Below are positions 1 to 8,394 of a DNA stretch of 49,257 nt, in pieces. The position numbers and the translations under genes were made by a program. Position 1 is the first letter of the stretch. Each line of letters starts with the position of its first letter. The stretch is from the NCBI RefSeq assembly GCF_900176475.1, contig NZ_FWXX01000016.1, positions 1 through 49,257 on the forward strand. Reading direction: 5' to 3'. This DNA is from Tropicibacter naphthalenivorans (GTDB taxonomy: Bacteria > Pseudomonadota > Alphaproteobacteria > Rhodobacterales > Rhodobacteraceae). The notes under the pieces are model-generated. The model was not told the DNA's origin, searched no databases, and saw only the letters and a program-made list of their open reading frames with translations.

Positions 1-417
1 CGCCTTCATGTCGCCGCCGCCGCGCCCGTACAGCCAGCCATCTTGGATGCGCGGTTCAAACGGCGGGCTGTCCCACATGTCCAAGGGGCCTTCGGGCACC
101 ACGTCGATATGCCCGTTCAGGATCAGCGAGCGCCCGGTTTGGCTGCGCGCCCGGTGGGTGCCGACGACGTTGACCGCGTCCTCATGGGGGCCTAGCACCG
201 GGGAAAAGCCCGGCAGGTGCTGAATGTCGGCCACGTCGATTTGCCAGCAGTCCACGGCCAGCCCCCGCGCCGCCAGTTCGCGCGCCATGAAATCCTGCGC
301 CGATTGCTCGTTGCCGCGGGTCGAGGGATGCGCCGTCAGCTCGGCCAAAAAGGCCACCTGCGCGTCAAAGGCGGCATCGACGGCGGCGCAAACTCGGGTG
401 TTCAGATCGTCTTGCAT
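1..417 (-). CDS. M20-family peptidase/deacetylase, N-terminal part (runs off the window)
   Basis: The first 139 codons of a metallohydrolase of the ArgE/DapE/M20 family, which removes acyl groups or cleaves peptide-like bonds with a two-metal centre. The first metal-ligand motif is visible ([11 protein letters not shown] near residues 100-110), followed by the family's WxxPPFEP and the second metal-binding stretch [10 protein letters not shown] at the window edge. The ATG at 417 was chosen because it gives a normal N-terminus (MQDDLNTRV) and lies 24 nt after the CoA-transferase B stop, so it is probably co-transcribed with it. Substrate cannot be read from this part; in context it may deacylate an amino compound processed by the operon. 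Confidence 0.8.
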   Translation of the reverse strand, partial: MQDDLNTRVCAAVDAAFDAQVAFLAELTAHPSTRGNEQSAQDFMARELAARGLAVDCWQIDVADIQHLPGFSPVLGPHEDAVNVVGTHRARSQTGRSLILNGHIDVVPEGPLDMWDSPPFEPRIQDGWLYGRGGGDMKA

Positions 418-441
418 CGGGCTTTCTCAATTCGGGCTGTG

Positions 442-1095
442 TCAAAAGGTCGGAACGGGGGCGTCTGGCAGGTGCAGCGGCGCGCCGGTCGCCTCGGCCA
501 CCTCGGCAGGGGTCACGCCCTGCGCCACTTCGATCAGCGCAAAGCCCCGCGGACCCACCTCAATCACCGCCATGTCGGTAAAGACGCGCGCCACGCAGGC
601 CCGCGCCGTCAGGGGCAGCGCGCAGGTCTGTTTCAGCTTGGGGTTGCCTGCGCGGTCGGTGTGGGTGGTCAGCACCACCACCCGCCGCGCCTTTTGCGCC
701 AGTTCGATCCGGCCGCCGACGCCGGGGCTGAACTTGCCGGGGATCTTCCAGTTGGCCAGATCGCCGTTGGCCGCCACCTCGAACGCGCCCAGCATGGTCA
801 GGTCCAGCCGTCCTGCGCGCACCATGGCAAAGCTGGTCACGCTGTCAAAGAACGCCGATCCCGGCACGGTCGACACATAGGCGCCGCCCGCGTCGATCAA
901 GTTGCGGTCGGCTTGGTCGGGGGGCAGGGTCTTGCCGATCCCGGCCATGCCGTTTTCGGTGTGCAGGCAAACTTCGAAGTCGACAGGCATGTGGTCGATC
1001 ACCTTGGTCGGCAGGCCAATCCCAAGGTTGACCACCATCCCCGGCGCGATCTCTTGGGCGGCGCGGGCGATCATGCGGGCTTTCGCGTCGGACAA
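442..1095 (-). CDS. 3-oxoacid CoA-transferase, subunit B
   Basis: Beta subunit of a heterodimeric CoA-transferase (AtoA/ScoB type), which moves CoA between carboxylic acids through a glutamyl-CoA intermediate. The protein of 217 residues has the family core: VNLGIGLPT, then the catalytic-Glu motif TENGMAGIG, then GAYVSTVPGSAFFDS and DLANWKIPGK. I choose a TTG start at 1095 because GAGGAG sits about 7 nt upstream and the resulting N-terminus (SDAKARMIARAAQEI) aligns with full-length ScoB proteins. An ATG eight codons downstream (start at 1071) would cut into conserved sequence. Its reading frame lies inside the 3' extension of subunit A, an unusual overlap. It acts after the aminotransferase in the same operon, presumably activating a keto acid. 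Confidence 0.85.
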   Translation of the reverse strand: MSDAKARMIARAAQEIAPGMVVNLGIGLPTKVIDHMPVDFEVCLHTENGMAGIGKTLPPDQADRNLIDAGGAYVSTVPGSAFFDSVTSFAMVRAGRLDLTMLGAFEVAANGDLANWKIPGKFSPGVGGRIELAQKARRVVVLTTHTDRAGNPKLKQTCALPLTARACVARVFTDMAVIEVGPRGFALIEVAQGVTPAEVAEATGAPLHLPDAPVPTF

Positions 1096-1774
1096 CGGCG
1101 TACTCCTCGGACAGGGCGCCCAGCGGGACGACGTGATCGACGAACACCCCCGGCGTTTGCACCGCATCGGCGGGCAGATCGCCCAAAGGCACGACGGTCT
1201 CGGCCTCGGCGATGACGCAATCGGCGGCCATGGCCATCACCGGGTTAAAGTTCCGCGCCGTGGCGACATAGGACAGGTTGCCAAAGGCATCGGCCCGGTC
1301 GGCATGGATCAAGGCCACATCCGCGCGCAGGGCGGTTTCCACCAGATGCGGGGTCCCGTGGATCTCGACCATTTGCTTGCCCGCGGCCAGTTCTGTGCCT
1401 ATGCCGATGTCGCTGAGAACCGCGCCAATCCCGGCGCCGCCCGCGCGGATGCGTTCGGCCAAGATGCCTTGGGCGTTGAATTCCACCTCGATCTGGCCAG
1501 CGTTCATCAAGCCGATCGCATGGGCGTTCAGCCCCAGATGCGTGGTGATCAGCCGCGCGACCTGCCCAGAGGCCAGCAGGTGGTCGATGCCCATGCCCGG
1601 CTCGTTCGCGTCGTTCTTGATCACGGTCAGCCCCGTTGCGCCATGTTCCACCAGCGCGCGGATCAGCGCCATGGGGGTGCCCGGCACGCCAAAACCGCCG
1701 ACCATCACCGTGTCGCCATCCTTGATCCTTGCGACGGCGGCCTGCATGGCGCAGGTCTTGTCCGGCAGCTTCAT
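845..1774 (-). CDS. 3-oxoacid CoA-transferase, subunit A, with out-of-frame C-terminal extension
   Basis: Alpha subunit of the same CoA-transferase. The first about 225 residues are a normal AtoD/ScoA subunit: KDGDTVMVGGFGVPGTP for CoA binding, FNAQGILAERIRAGGAGIGA, then TARNFNPVMAMAADCVIAEAE and a C-terminus near VFVDHVVPLGALSEEYAVV. The family usually ends there at 215-235 residues. Here the frame runs on for about 80 residues, reading subunit B DNA in the wrong frame, to a stop at 845, giving 309 residues. The codon TAC just before the B start is one substitution away from a stop, so stop loss is a simple explanation; a single-base indel is another. Its ATG overlaps the preceding stop as ATGA (1771-1774). 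Confidence 0.75.
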   Translation of the reverse strand: MKLPDKTCAMQAAVARIKDGDTVMVGGFGVPGTPMALIRALVEHGATGLTVIKNDANEPGMGIDHLLASGQVARLITTHLGLNAHAIGLMNAGQIEVEFNAQGILAERIRAGGAGIGAVLSDIGIGTELAAGKQMVEIHGTPHLVETALRADVALIHADRADAFGNLSYVATARNFNPVMAMAADCVIAEAETVVPLGDLPADAVQTPGVFVDHVVPLGALSEEYAVVRRESPHDRPRRPRDRAGDGGQPWDWPADQGDRPHACRLRSLPAHRKRHGRDRQDPAPRPSRPQLDRRGRRLCVDRAGIGVL

Positions 1775-3165
1775 GCGGCGCTCCCGGTGGGCAGGCCCAC
1801 CTCTGCGGCAAAGGCATCCAGCGCCTCGCGCAGGATCGTCATCATCTCGGCGATCTGCTCTGCGGTGATGATCAACGGCGGCGCGAGCAAGAAGTGATCG
1901 CCAGAGGTGCCCCCACGGGTTCGGCGCGAATAGATGATCAGCCCCCGCTCATAGGCCAGCTCGACCAGCCGGTCATAGGCATTCAGCGCAGGCTCCAGCG
2001 GGGCCATCGTGGCGCGGTCGGACACGAACTCGAACGCGGTCAGCAACCCCTTGCCGCGCACATCGCCGATAAAGGCATAATCCGCCATCAATGCGCGCAA
2101 TTCGGCCATCAGCACCTCGCCCATGCGCGCGGCGTTCTTGATCAGCCCCTGGTCTTCCATTTCCTCCAGCACGGCCAGCCCGGCGCCGCAGGCCAAGGGG
2201 TTCCCGGCATAGGTGAACCCGTGCAAAAAGCCGCCCGCGTCCAGCACCGGCTCGACCAGACGCGCGCCCGCGAGGATCGCCCCCAGCGGCGCATAGCCCG
2301 CGCCAAAGCCCTTGGACAGGGCGACGATATCGGGGGTGATGCCCCAATGCTCGGCCGCAAGGAACTTGCCCGTGCGCCCCGCCCCGGTCATCACCTCGTC
2401 ATAGATCAGCAGAACGCCAAATTCGTCGCAAATCTCGCGGATGCGCCCATAATAGCTGTCCGGCGCAACCAGCGCCCCGGTCGACGCCCCGCCCACGGGT
2501 TCCATGATAAAGGCCAGCACCGTCTCTGGCCCTTCCTCAAGGATCTTGTCGCGCAGCATCTCCGCGTACTTCAGCCCGCGCGCCTCTTCGGTCAGGGTGT
2601 CGCGGTCCAGATAGGTCGCGGGGGCGGCCACCTTGGGCATCCCTGCCATCAAGGGCGCAAAGGCCGCGCGCAACGGGTCGTAGCCGGTCAGGTCCAGCGC
2701 GCCAAAGGTGCAGCCCTGATAGGACGGAAACCGCGAGATCACCTTGGTGCGACTACCCTGCCCTTGGGTCAGCGCGTATTGCCGCGCCAGTTTCACCGCG
2801 CTTTCCACCGCCTCAGACCCGCCAGAGACAAAGAACACGCGGTCCAGCCCCTCGGGGGTCATGGCGACGGTCTTGGCGGCCAGATCCTCGGACGGATGGG
2901 TGCGAAAATGCAGCCGATAGCCAAAGGTCGCCTTGTCCATCTGCGCCTTGTTGACCTGCACGCCGTCCAGCCACACCTCGCCGCCGGTCAGCGGGTCTAG
3001 GTCGTTGATCGCCCGCAGCAGCGTCGACTTGCCGGACCCGGACGCGCCGATGATGCCGACGATCTGGCCGCGTTCAACCGTCAGGCTGATGTCCTTGAGC
3101 ACTTCGAGATCGCCAAAGCTTTTCTGGGCGTGGCGGATTTCGACGAAATGGGTGGGGTCGATCAT
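1771..3165 (-). pseudogene. In-frame chimera: N-terminal ABC ATPase fragment joined to headless class-III aminotransferase
   Basis: One open frame of 464 codons made of two unrelated parts. Residues 1 to about 73 are the start of a polar amino-acid ABC ATPase (HisP/GlnQ type), with Walker A GASGSGKST at 40-48 and GGEVWLDGVQVNK, but no Q-loop, LSGGQ signature or Walker B. From about residue 74 (near nt 2946) the sequence becomes a PLP-dependent class-III aminotransferase, with ATFGYRLHFRTHPSED, the phosphate-binding VSGGSEAVESAVK, DEVMTGAGRTGKF and the Schiff-base lysine in LSKGFGAGYAPLGA. The usual first 50-60 aminotransferase residues are missing. ATG 3165 is supported by AAGAGG upstream and belongs to the ATPase. 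A deletion that removed the rest of the ATPase and the start of the aminotransferase explains this. Transport function is surely lost; aminotransferase activity is doubtful. Confidence 0.85.
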
Positions 3166-3181
3166 GTTGCGCCTCTTGCGA

Positions 3182-3592
3182 TCAGCGCGAAACGGAAATG
3201 CGGCGTTCGATCTTGCGCTGCACCCATTCCATGCAAAGGTTGATGACATAGTAGAATGCCGCCGCGACGATGTAGAATTCGAACGGACGGTAGGTCTTGC
3301 CGATGACGCGCTGCGCCGACAGGGTCAGCTCGCTGACGCCGATGACGGACACCAGCGCGCTGTCTTTGAGCAGAGCGATCATGTTGTTGCCGATGGGCGG
3401 GATCACGTCACGCACCGCCTGGGGGATCACCACCTTGCGCAGCGCCTCGCCCCGGCTCAGGCCAAGGGTGCGGGCGGCCTCCATCTGGCCCTTGTCCACC
3501 GCAAGGATCGCGGTCAGGATCGACAAAAGGATCGTCAGCCAAGCCGCCTCCAGAAAGAAGGGGTAGACCTTGAGCATCAATTCTATGTCCAT
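3182..3592 (-). pseudogene. Polar amino-acid ABC permease with large internal deletion
   Basis: A HisM/GlnP-type inner-membrane permease frame of 136 residues, against about 215-230 for the family. The start (ELMLKVYPFFLEAAWLTILLSIL) is a normal first membrane segment. At about residue 31 (near nt 3500) it jumps directly to VDKGQMEAARTLGLSRGEAL, the cytoplasmic EAA loop that contacts the ATPase, followed by VVIPQAVRDVIPPIGNNMIALLKDSAL and the last segments. Roughly 80 residues, covering the middle membrane segments, are absent, yet the frame is kept. It lies between the broken binding protein and the ATPase chimera, 16 nt from the latter. A working permease is unlikely. Confidence 0.8.
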
Positions 3593-3659
3593 GGGGCGTC
3601 CTTGCGGCGGTCGGTGCAGGCGGTGGCCCCCACGCCGTGATGGCGCAGGGGCGCGCGGC

Positions 3660-4436
3660 TTAGCGGATGTCCGCGCCGATCCATTCCTCGGCAATCGCCA
3701 GATAGGTGCCGTCTGCCATCATCTCGTCCAGCGCGGCCTGCATCTGGGCGGCCAGCTCGGGGTTGCCTTCGCGGATGGCGATGCCCGCGCCAAAGGGGTC
3801 GGTCGTGGGATCGCCGAACATCTCGAACTCTTGGCCCTTTTCGCCCATGGCGAGGATCGCCGCGATGGAATCGTTCACGATCGCGTCCACACGGCCATTT
3901 TCCAGCTCGAGCAGCAGCTCGGGCAAGCCTTTGTAAGTGTTGATGTCATAGCCCTTTTCACGGGCCCAATCCTCGTGGGTTTCGCCCAGCGTCAAGCCAA
4001 CCTTCTTGCCGCCGAGATCGTCGAGCGAGCCGATGCCCGACCCCGGCTTGGTAAAGATCGCACGCTTGTCCGAGTAGTAGGGGCCGACGAAATCCACGAC
4101 CTCGTCGCGCTCGGCGGTGATGGTCATCGACCCGACGATGGCGTCGTATTTCTTGGCCAGCAGACCGCCGATGTTGCCGTCCCACGCGGTGGTGACGATT
4201 TCAGCCTCAAGGCCCATACGCTTGGCGATCTATGTGCCAATGGCCGGGTCAAAGCCCACGACCTCGTTCTGGTCGTTCACAAAGTTGAACGGCGGGTAGG
4301 CGCCCGACATGGCAATGCGGATCACGCCTTTTTCCTTGAGCGTGTCCAGCTCTTCGGCGGCGGCGGGCGACATCCCGACAATGGCAAGGCCAGCAGCAGC
4401 CAAGGTGGATTTCAGAACGGTACGGCGTTGGGTCAT
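3660..4436 (-). pseudogene. Amino-acid ABC solute-binding protein interrupted by an in-frame TAG
   Basis: A periplasmic binding protein of the polar amino-acid family (SBP_bac_3), 258 sense codons in all, a normal size. It begins with a signal peptide (MTQRRTVLKSTLAAAGLA, cleavage after SPAAA), then LKEKGVIRIAMSGAYPPFNFV, and continues to a normal C-terminus (YLAIAEEWIGADIR). At codon 69 (4230-4232) a TAG stops translation. The frame continues unchanged on both sides (DPAIGT, stop, IAKRMGLEAE), and related proteins usually have Glu there, so GAG to TAG is the simplest change. AGGAGA precedes the ATG at 4436. Only a truncated exported peptide would be made unless the codon is suppressed. Confidence 0.85.
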
Positions 4437-4558
4437 GTCTCTCTCTCCTGTTGGTGCAATCGGGAAACGTTGCCCGCGAAATCTGGTGGCGGTTCTACGC
4501 CGCTCGGACAGAAGGCTTGCATTGATGTTAATAATAGCGCAGGTAAATACCATATACC

Positions 4559-4579
4559 CTATATATAGATGCGATCTAT
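4559..4579. promoter_or_regulatory. Two abutting palindromes, candidate LysR operator
   Basis: CTATATATAG (4559-4568) is a perfect 10-bp palindrome. It runs into ATAGATGCGATCTAT (4565-4579), a 6+3+6 inverted repeat that fits the T-N11-A core of LysR-type operators. The site lies between the divergent binding-protein gene and the lysR gene and overlaps the proposed lysR start codons, which fits autorepression. Binding is inferred, not shown. Confidence 0.4.
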
Positions 4580-5549
4580 GCACCTGCCGCAGCAGCAACG
4601 TTTTCCCTGGAATCTGGACTGGAATCTCTTGCGCACCTTCATGGTGATCGTCGAGCAACGCGGGATTTCCAAGGCCGCCGACGCGCTGGGGTTGAAACAG
4701 CCAACAGTGTCTGCCGCGCTGAAACGGCTCGAAGAGTCGACGGGAAAACAACTGGTTATCCGCAAGCCCAACGATTTCGCCGTCACCCGCGCCGGGCAGG
4801 CGCTGTATGCCGAATGCGCCGGGATTTTCGGGACGATCTCGCAGTTGCCGTCGCTGATGGATGCCGACCAGACCGAGCTGCGCGGGCATCTGTCTATCGT
4901 CACCACCAGTTCGGTGATGTCCCCGCACTTTGATGATATTTTGAGCAACTTCGCCCGCAGGCACCCCCATGTGACCTATTCTTTTTCGGTGCTCGAAAGC
5001 GACGACGTGGTCACCATGATCTCGCAGAACCGGGCGAGCCTTGGGATTTGCCTGCTGGCCAAGGAACCCGAGGCGCTCAAGACTTCGATGCTGTACCGCG
5101 AGTATTTCGGCCTGTATTGCGGCGCGCGCCACCCGCTGTTTTCCGCCCCGCGCATCGCGCCGGGGGACTTGGCAGGAGAGCCTTTCGTGGCCTTTCAGAC
5201 CGAGGCCGAAGGCGGCCCGCTAGAGGCGATCTCGCGGTTGCGGGCGCGGGCCGGGCTGGCGAACAATTGGCGCGGCGTGTCCTCTAGTCTTAATGAAATC
5301 AGGCGGTTGATCATGGCAAACGTGGGGATTGGTGCCCTGCCCTTGCACGTGGCCGAGCGTGACGTGCAGGCCGGACACATCCGCCAGATGCCCCCCTATG
5401 ACGACCTTCCCTTGGTCGCCATCTACCTTGTCACTAACCCCGCGCGCCGCCAGTCCAGCGTCGAAGCCGCGTTTCTAGAGACCTGCGAAACCGCGCTGAG
5501 CGCCATCGACATCACACAGCGCACCTACGGACAGAACGCCGCGCTATAG
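4569..5549 (+). CDS. LysR-family transcriptional regulator
   Basis: A regulator of 326 residues, normal LysR length. The N-terminal winged helix-turn-helix is at about residues 18-80 (LLRTFMVIVEQRGISKAADALGLKQPTVSAALKRLEE read in part), with an effector-binding domain from about 105 onward (ELRGHLSIVTTS, MANVGIGALP). It is divergent from the damaged amino-acid uptake operon and is the natural candidate to control it. No clear Shine-Dalgarno separates the ATG at 4569 from the one at 4578; both lie in a palindrome. Its TAG stop overlaps that of the converging glycan gene. The gene is intact although its likely target operon is not. Confidence 0.85.
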   Translation: MRSMHLPQQQRFPWNLDWNLLRTFMVIVEQRGISKAADALGLKQPTVSAALKRLEESTGKQLVIRKPNDFAVTRAGQALYAECAGIFGTISQLPSLMDADQTELRGHLSIVTTSSVMSPHFDDILSNFARRHPHVTYSFSVLESDDVVTMISQNRASLGICLLAKEPEALKTSMLYREYFGLYCGARHPLFSAPRIAPGDLAGEPFVAFQTEAEGGPLEAISRLRARAGLANNWRGVSSSLNEIRRLIMANVGIGALPLHVAERDVQAGHIRQMPPYDDLPLVAIYLVTNPARRQSSVEAAFLETCETALSAIDITQRTYGQNAAL

Positions 5550-6899
5550 CCACCCCTCGAAAATGATCTGATGGGTGTGCTGGGTCTTGTAGTCTTCGAG
5601 CACCTTGAGGTTCGTAAACGCGGACTGCAGCGCCGGGTCGTGCGGCCCTTTGGGGGCAAAGGGCGACAGCCAGCCATTGTGCTTGCGCGCATCAAGGTCG
5701 GTTGGCGCGAAGGCCCAGGAAAACAGGCAGCGGGTGCCCGGATAGGCGTCCCTCAGCGCGGCGAGAAAGCCCGGAACATCCAAAAGATATTCCAAAAAGC
5801 CGGACATGACGATTACGTCGGGCTGCACCTTGGGAAATTGGGTGTCCTTATTATAGTCGCAGACAAAGGTGCGCTCGTTGCTTGGCACGCAATCCACCGG
5901 CCAATAGTGGCGGGGCCGCGCGTGCTCACGAATGGTCTGATGGCCCGCGCCGAAATCAAGGACAGCGTCCTGAGGGGACAGGTATTGTGCGATCAACACG
6001 TTGCGCCGGTCCCATGCGGGGGGCGTTTGCGCGGTCCTTTCCCAGCGGTTGATATCCGTCGGCGGGCTCACAAGATCGAATGGAAAGGCCGCCAACAAAG
6101 CATCCGCCTGCGAATTTATTGTCCCGTAGCGGGCGAAATCGGCGTAGATACGGCCAAGGGTTTCCTCTGCACTCCCAAGACCCATCAGCGGCGCATTGGC
6201 GCGCTTTTCCTGACCGACGCTTTGGAAATAATCGCGGAATTTGAAGCCCTCACCGACAACCTTATCCGACAGGATCGCCCATTTGCTGGGTATGCCATAC
6301 GCATCCGCAATGATCAGCCCATGCAGCGAGCTGGAGACGATGGCATCGCAGGCGCAGACTTGGTCAATAAAGCGGTGGATGCGCGCTGGTTCCGGCGCAT
6401 CGCTTTGGGTAATGTCGATCACACGGACATCGTCGCGGCCATGGAATTGCGCCAGCTCGGGCGCGGATTGATCGACGTAATGCGGAATGATCCCAAGCCG
6501 GTATCGCTTTTGCGCGTGGGGCGGTTGGTAATATTTCGGGAAAAGCAAAGCCGGATCGCAAAACACATCCGGGCACGGAACGCCCGCCTCCAAAAGACGC
6601 TTTTGCGTCAAGGGGCCACGCACCGCGGCCACCTGTTTGGGCCGGACATCGCCTAAAACAAACGGCGTGGTTTGGGAAATCGCCCCGATGCCCCAAAGGA
6701 TGCTGCCCGAGGTCGCCCATTTCAGCGTGCTGCCGCAGATCATCAAATGCGGCTCTGTCGTCATTTCGGTCAGATTGACAACCTCGGGCGCGCGCCCCGT
6801 CACCTGCTCGAACAAATAGGGGCTGATGGCATCGCCCCAATTCCAGACTTCGTTTTGAAACCCTCCGCCAGACCAACAGCGGACCTTGTCGAGTGTCAT
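5544..6899 (-). CDS. Polysaccharide pyruvyltransferase fused to a SAM methyltransferase-like domain
   Basis: A protein of 451 residues with two parts. Residues 1 to about 270 resemble the polysaccharide pyruvyltransferase family (GumL/ExoV/CsaB), which adds pyruvate ketals from PEP to sugars: NWGDAISPYLFEQVTG, AVRGPLTQKRLLEAGVPCPDVFCDPALLFP and the family's SSSLHGLIIADAYGIP. From about 300, VLDFGAGHQTIREHA and DVIVMSGFLEYLLDV look like a class-I SAM-binding fold. ATG 6899 is chosen for its upstream AGGGAGA. It is the last gene of the glycan operon, 37 nt after the GT4 gene. The sugar acceptor cannot be predicted. Confidence 0.75.
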   Translation of the reverse strand: MTLDKVRCWSGGGFQNEVWNWGDAISPYLFEQVTGRAPEVVNLTEMTTEPHLMICGSTLKWATSGSILWGIGAISQTTPFVLGDVRPKQVAAVRGPLTQKRLLEAGVPCPDVFCDPALLFPKYYQPPHAQKRYRLGIIPHYVDQSAPELAQFHGRDDVRVIDITQSDAPEPARIHRFIDQVCACDAIVSSSLHGLIIADAYGIPSKWAILSDKVVGEGFKFRDYFQSVGQEKRANAPLMGLGSAEETLGRIYADFARYGTINSQADALLAAFPFDLVSPPTDINRWERTAQTPPAWDRRNVLIAQYLSPQDAVLDFGAGHQTIREHARPRHYWPVDCVPSNERTFVCDYNKDTQFPKVQPDVIVMSGFLEYLLDVPGFLAALRDAYPGTRCLFSWAFAPTDLDARKHNGWLSPFAPKGPHDPALQSAFTNLKVLEDYKTQHTHQIIFEGWL

Positions 6900-6936
6900 G
6901 GGCCGTTCTCCCTGACCAAAGGCGATCGGTCCGCGT

Positions 6937-8394
6937 TTAGGCGCCGACCGGCAAGGCTTGGATATCACACATATCGGCCGGAATCACGGTTTCACTGAAG
7001 CCAAAGGGATTGGGCGTGAAATCGCGCGGCACCCGCGTGCGCCCTTCCAGCAAAAAGCCCAAGGTCCGCTGCCATTGGCGTTGGACATAGGCCATCGAAT
7101 TTTCCGCTTCGACGTCGCGCGCGCCTTGTCGCCACAAGTCCAGATCGGCCTCTTGATCGGCAAAGCGCTGAATGGCCGAGATAAAGCCGCGCAAACGGTG
7201 CGCCCGGCTGTTTTCGGCCTCGACCAAAATGCCCATCGCCGCGTTGCGCACAAGGTGCACATGGCCGGGGACCGACCCCAGCCCGATAAACGGCACGCCC
7301 GATTGCACCGATTCCAGCACCGCGTTGGGAATGCCTTCGCCGCCGCTCATGGACACGCTGAGATCGAGCAAGCCATACGCCGCGCCGGGATCGGACATAT
7401 AGCCATGAAACGTCACCTTGTCCTGCATCGAATAGGACCAGACCAGATGTTCCAGCGTGGCGCGCTCTGTCCCGTCGCCGATGATATGAAACGCATAAGA
7501 GCGCGTCTCGTCGCTGGCCAAACGGGAAAAGACCTCGATCAGCTCTGTGAGGTTCTTTTCCGGCCCCAACCGGCCAAAGTAGCCGACGCTCAGCGGCGCG
7601 CCTTGTTCGCGCGGACGCGGGTCTTTGTAGTCCGACAGGCGCGGAAAGAGACCGTGATTTTGGATACGCGCCTGAAAATGCTCGGGAAAATTGGCGTTAT
7701 GCGCGGGCAGCATCAAGGACACCACGTCCACGTCCTGATACAGTCGGTCGATGTCGCTTTCGGGCAGGCTTTGCAGGCCGGTGTTCACCACCGGATAGCC
7801 CATGCCGCGATCGCAGACGACAATCTGGCTTTGGAATCCTTTGACGAACTGGCGCACCAAGGGGTCGCCCCACATCCAGGATCGCGCGACGATCACGCTG
7901 TCAAAGCGCTTGTGGCGCAGCTGCTGCCACGCCGCGTCCAGACCGCCGTCGCCGAAATAGACGTTGCCGCAGGTCAGCACCTCGACCTCGGGGGCGAGCT
8001 TGCGAAAGCGCCGGGGATTGACGTCTTGGACCAGACAGATGGTCACGCCGACGCCTTGGAATTCGGACAGCCAGTTGGCGATCTGATCCTCGAAGGCGCC
8101 GCCCTGGTACAGGCCCGGCGCGAGGATCAGCACGTTGGCATCAGTCTTGGCCGCAGGCTTCGCCACGCCGCAGGAATGCACCACCGGGGCGACCGAGGGT
8201 TCCAGCGCGCGCACATGGCACAGATCGGCGACCCCATCGGCGCGCACCCGAGCGGCAAGCGCGTCCTGAACATGGCGGGCCATGGGCACACGGCCATACC
8301 CCGGCGGGGCAAGCTGCACCATCTCTGCGCCATCTTGATCGCGCACCGCACAGAGCCGCGCGTAATCCTCTTCAAAGAAGCGAATGACCGGCAT
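6937..8394 (-). CDS. Glycosyltransferase family 4 protein
   Basis: A predicted retaining glycosyltransferase of GT-B fold, 485 residues. The nucleotide-sugar binding half is recognisable: YFGRLGPEKNLTELIEVF, HIIGDGTERATLEHL, VTFHGYMSDP and the E-x7-E region SGGEGIPNAVLESVQSG, where the two glutamates contact the donor. The N-terminal about 85 residues are not recognisable, and VLILAPGLYQGGAFEDQIANW begins the Rossmann half. Its ATG overlaps the GT2 stop (TGATG at 8392-8396), so the two are translationally coupled. It most likely adds a sugar to a cell-surface glycan together with its neighbours. Confidence 0.8.
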   Translation of the reverse strand: MPVIRFFEEDYARLCAVRDQDGAEMVQLAPPGYGRVPMARHVQDALAARVRADGVADLCHVRALEPSVAPVVHSCGVAKPAAKTDANVLILAPGLYQGGAFEDQIANWLSEFQGVGVTICLVQDVNPRRFRKLAPEVEVLTCGNVYFGDGGLDAAWQQLRHKRFDSVIVARSWMWGDPLVRQFVKGFQSQIVVCDRGMGYPVVNTGLQSLPESDIDRLYQDVDVVSLMLPAHNANFPEHFQARIQNHGLFPRLSDYKDPRPREQGAPLSVGYFGRLGPEKNLTELIEVFSRLASDETRSYAFHIIGDGTERATLEHLVWSYSMQDKVTFHGYMSDPGAAYGLLDLSVSMSGGEGIPNAVLESVQSGVPFIGLGSVPGHVHLVRNAAMGILVEAENSRAHRLRGFISAIQRFADQEADLDLWRQGARDVEAENSMAYVQRQWQRTLGFLLEGRTRVPRDFTPNPFGFSETVIPADMCDIQALPVGA

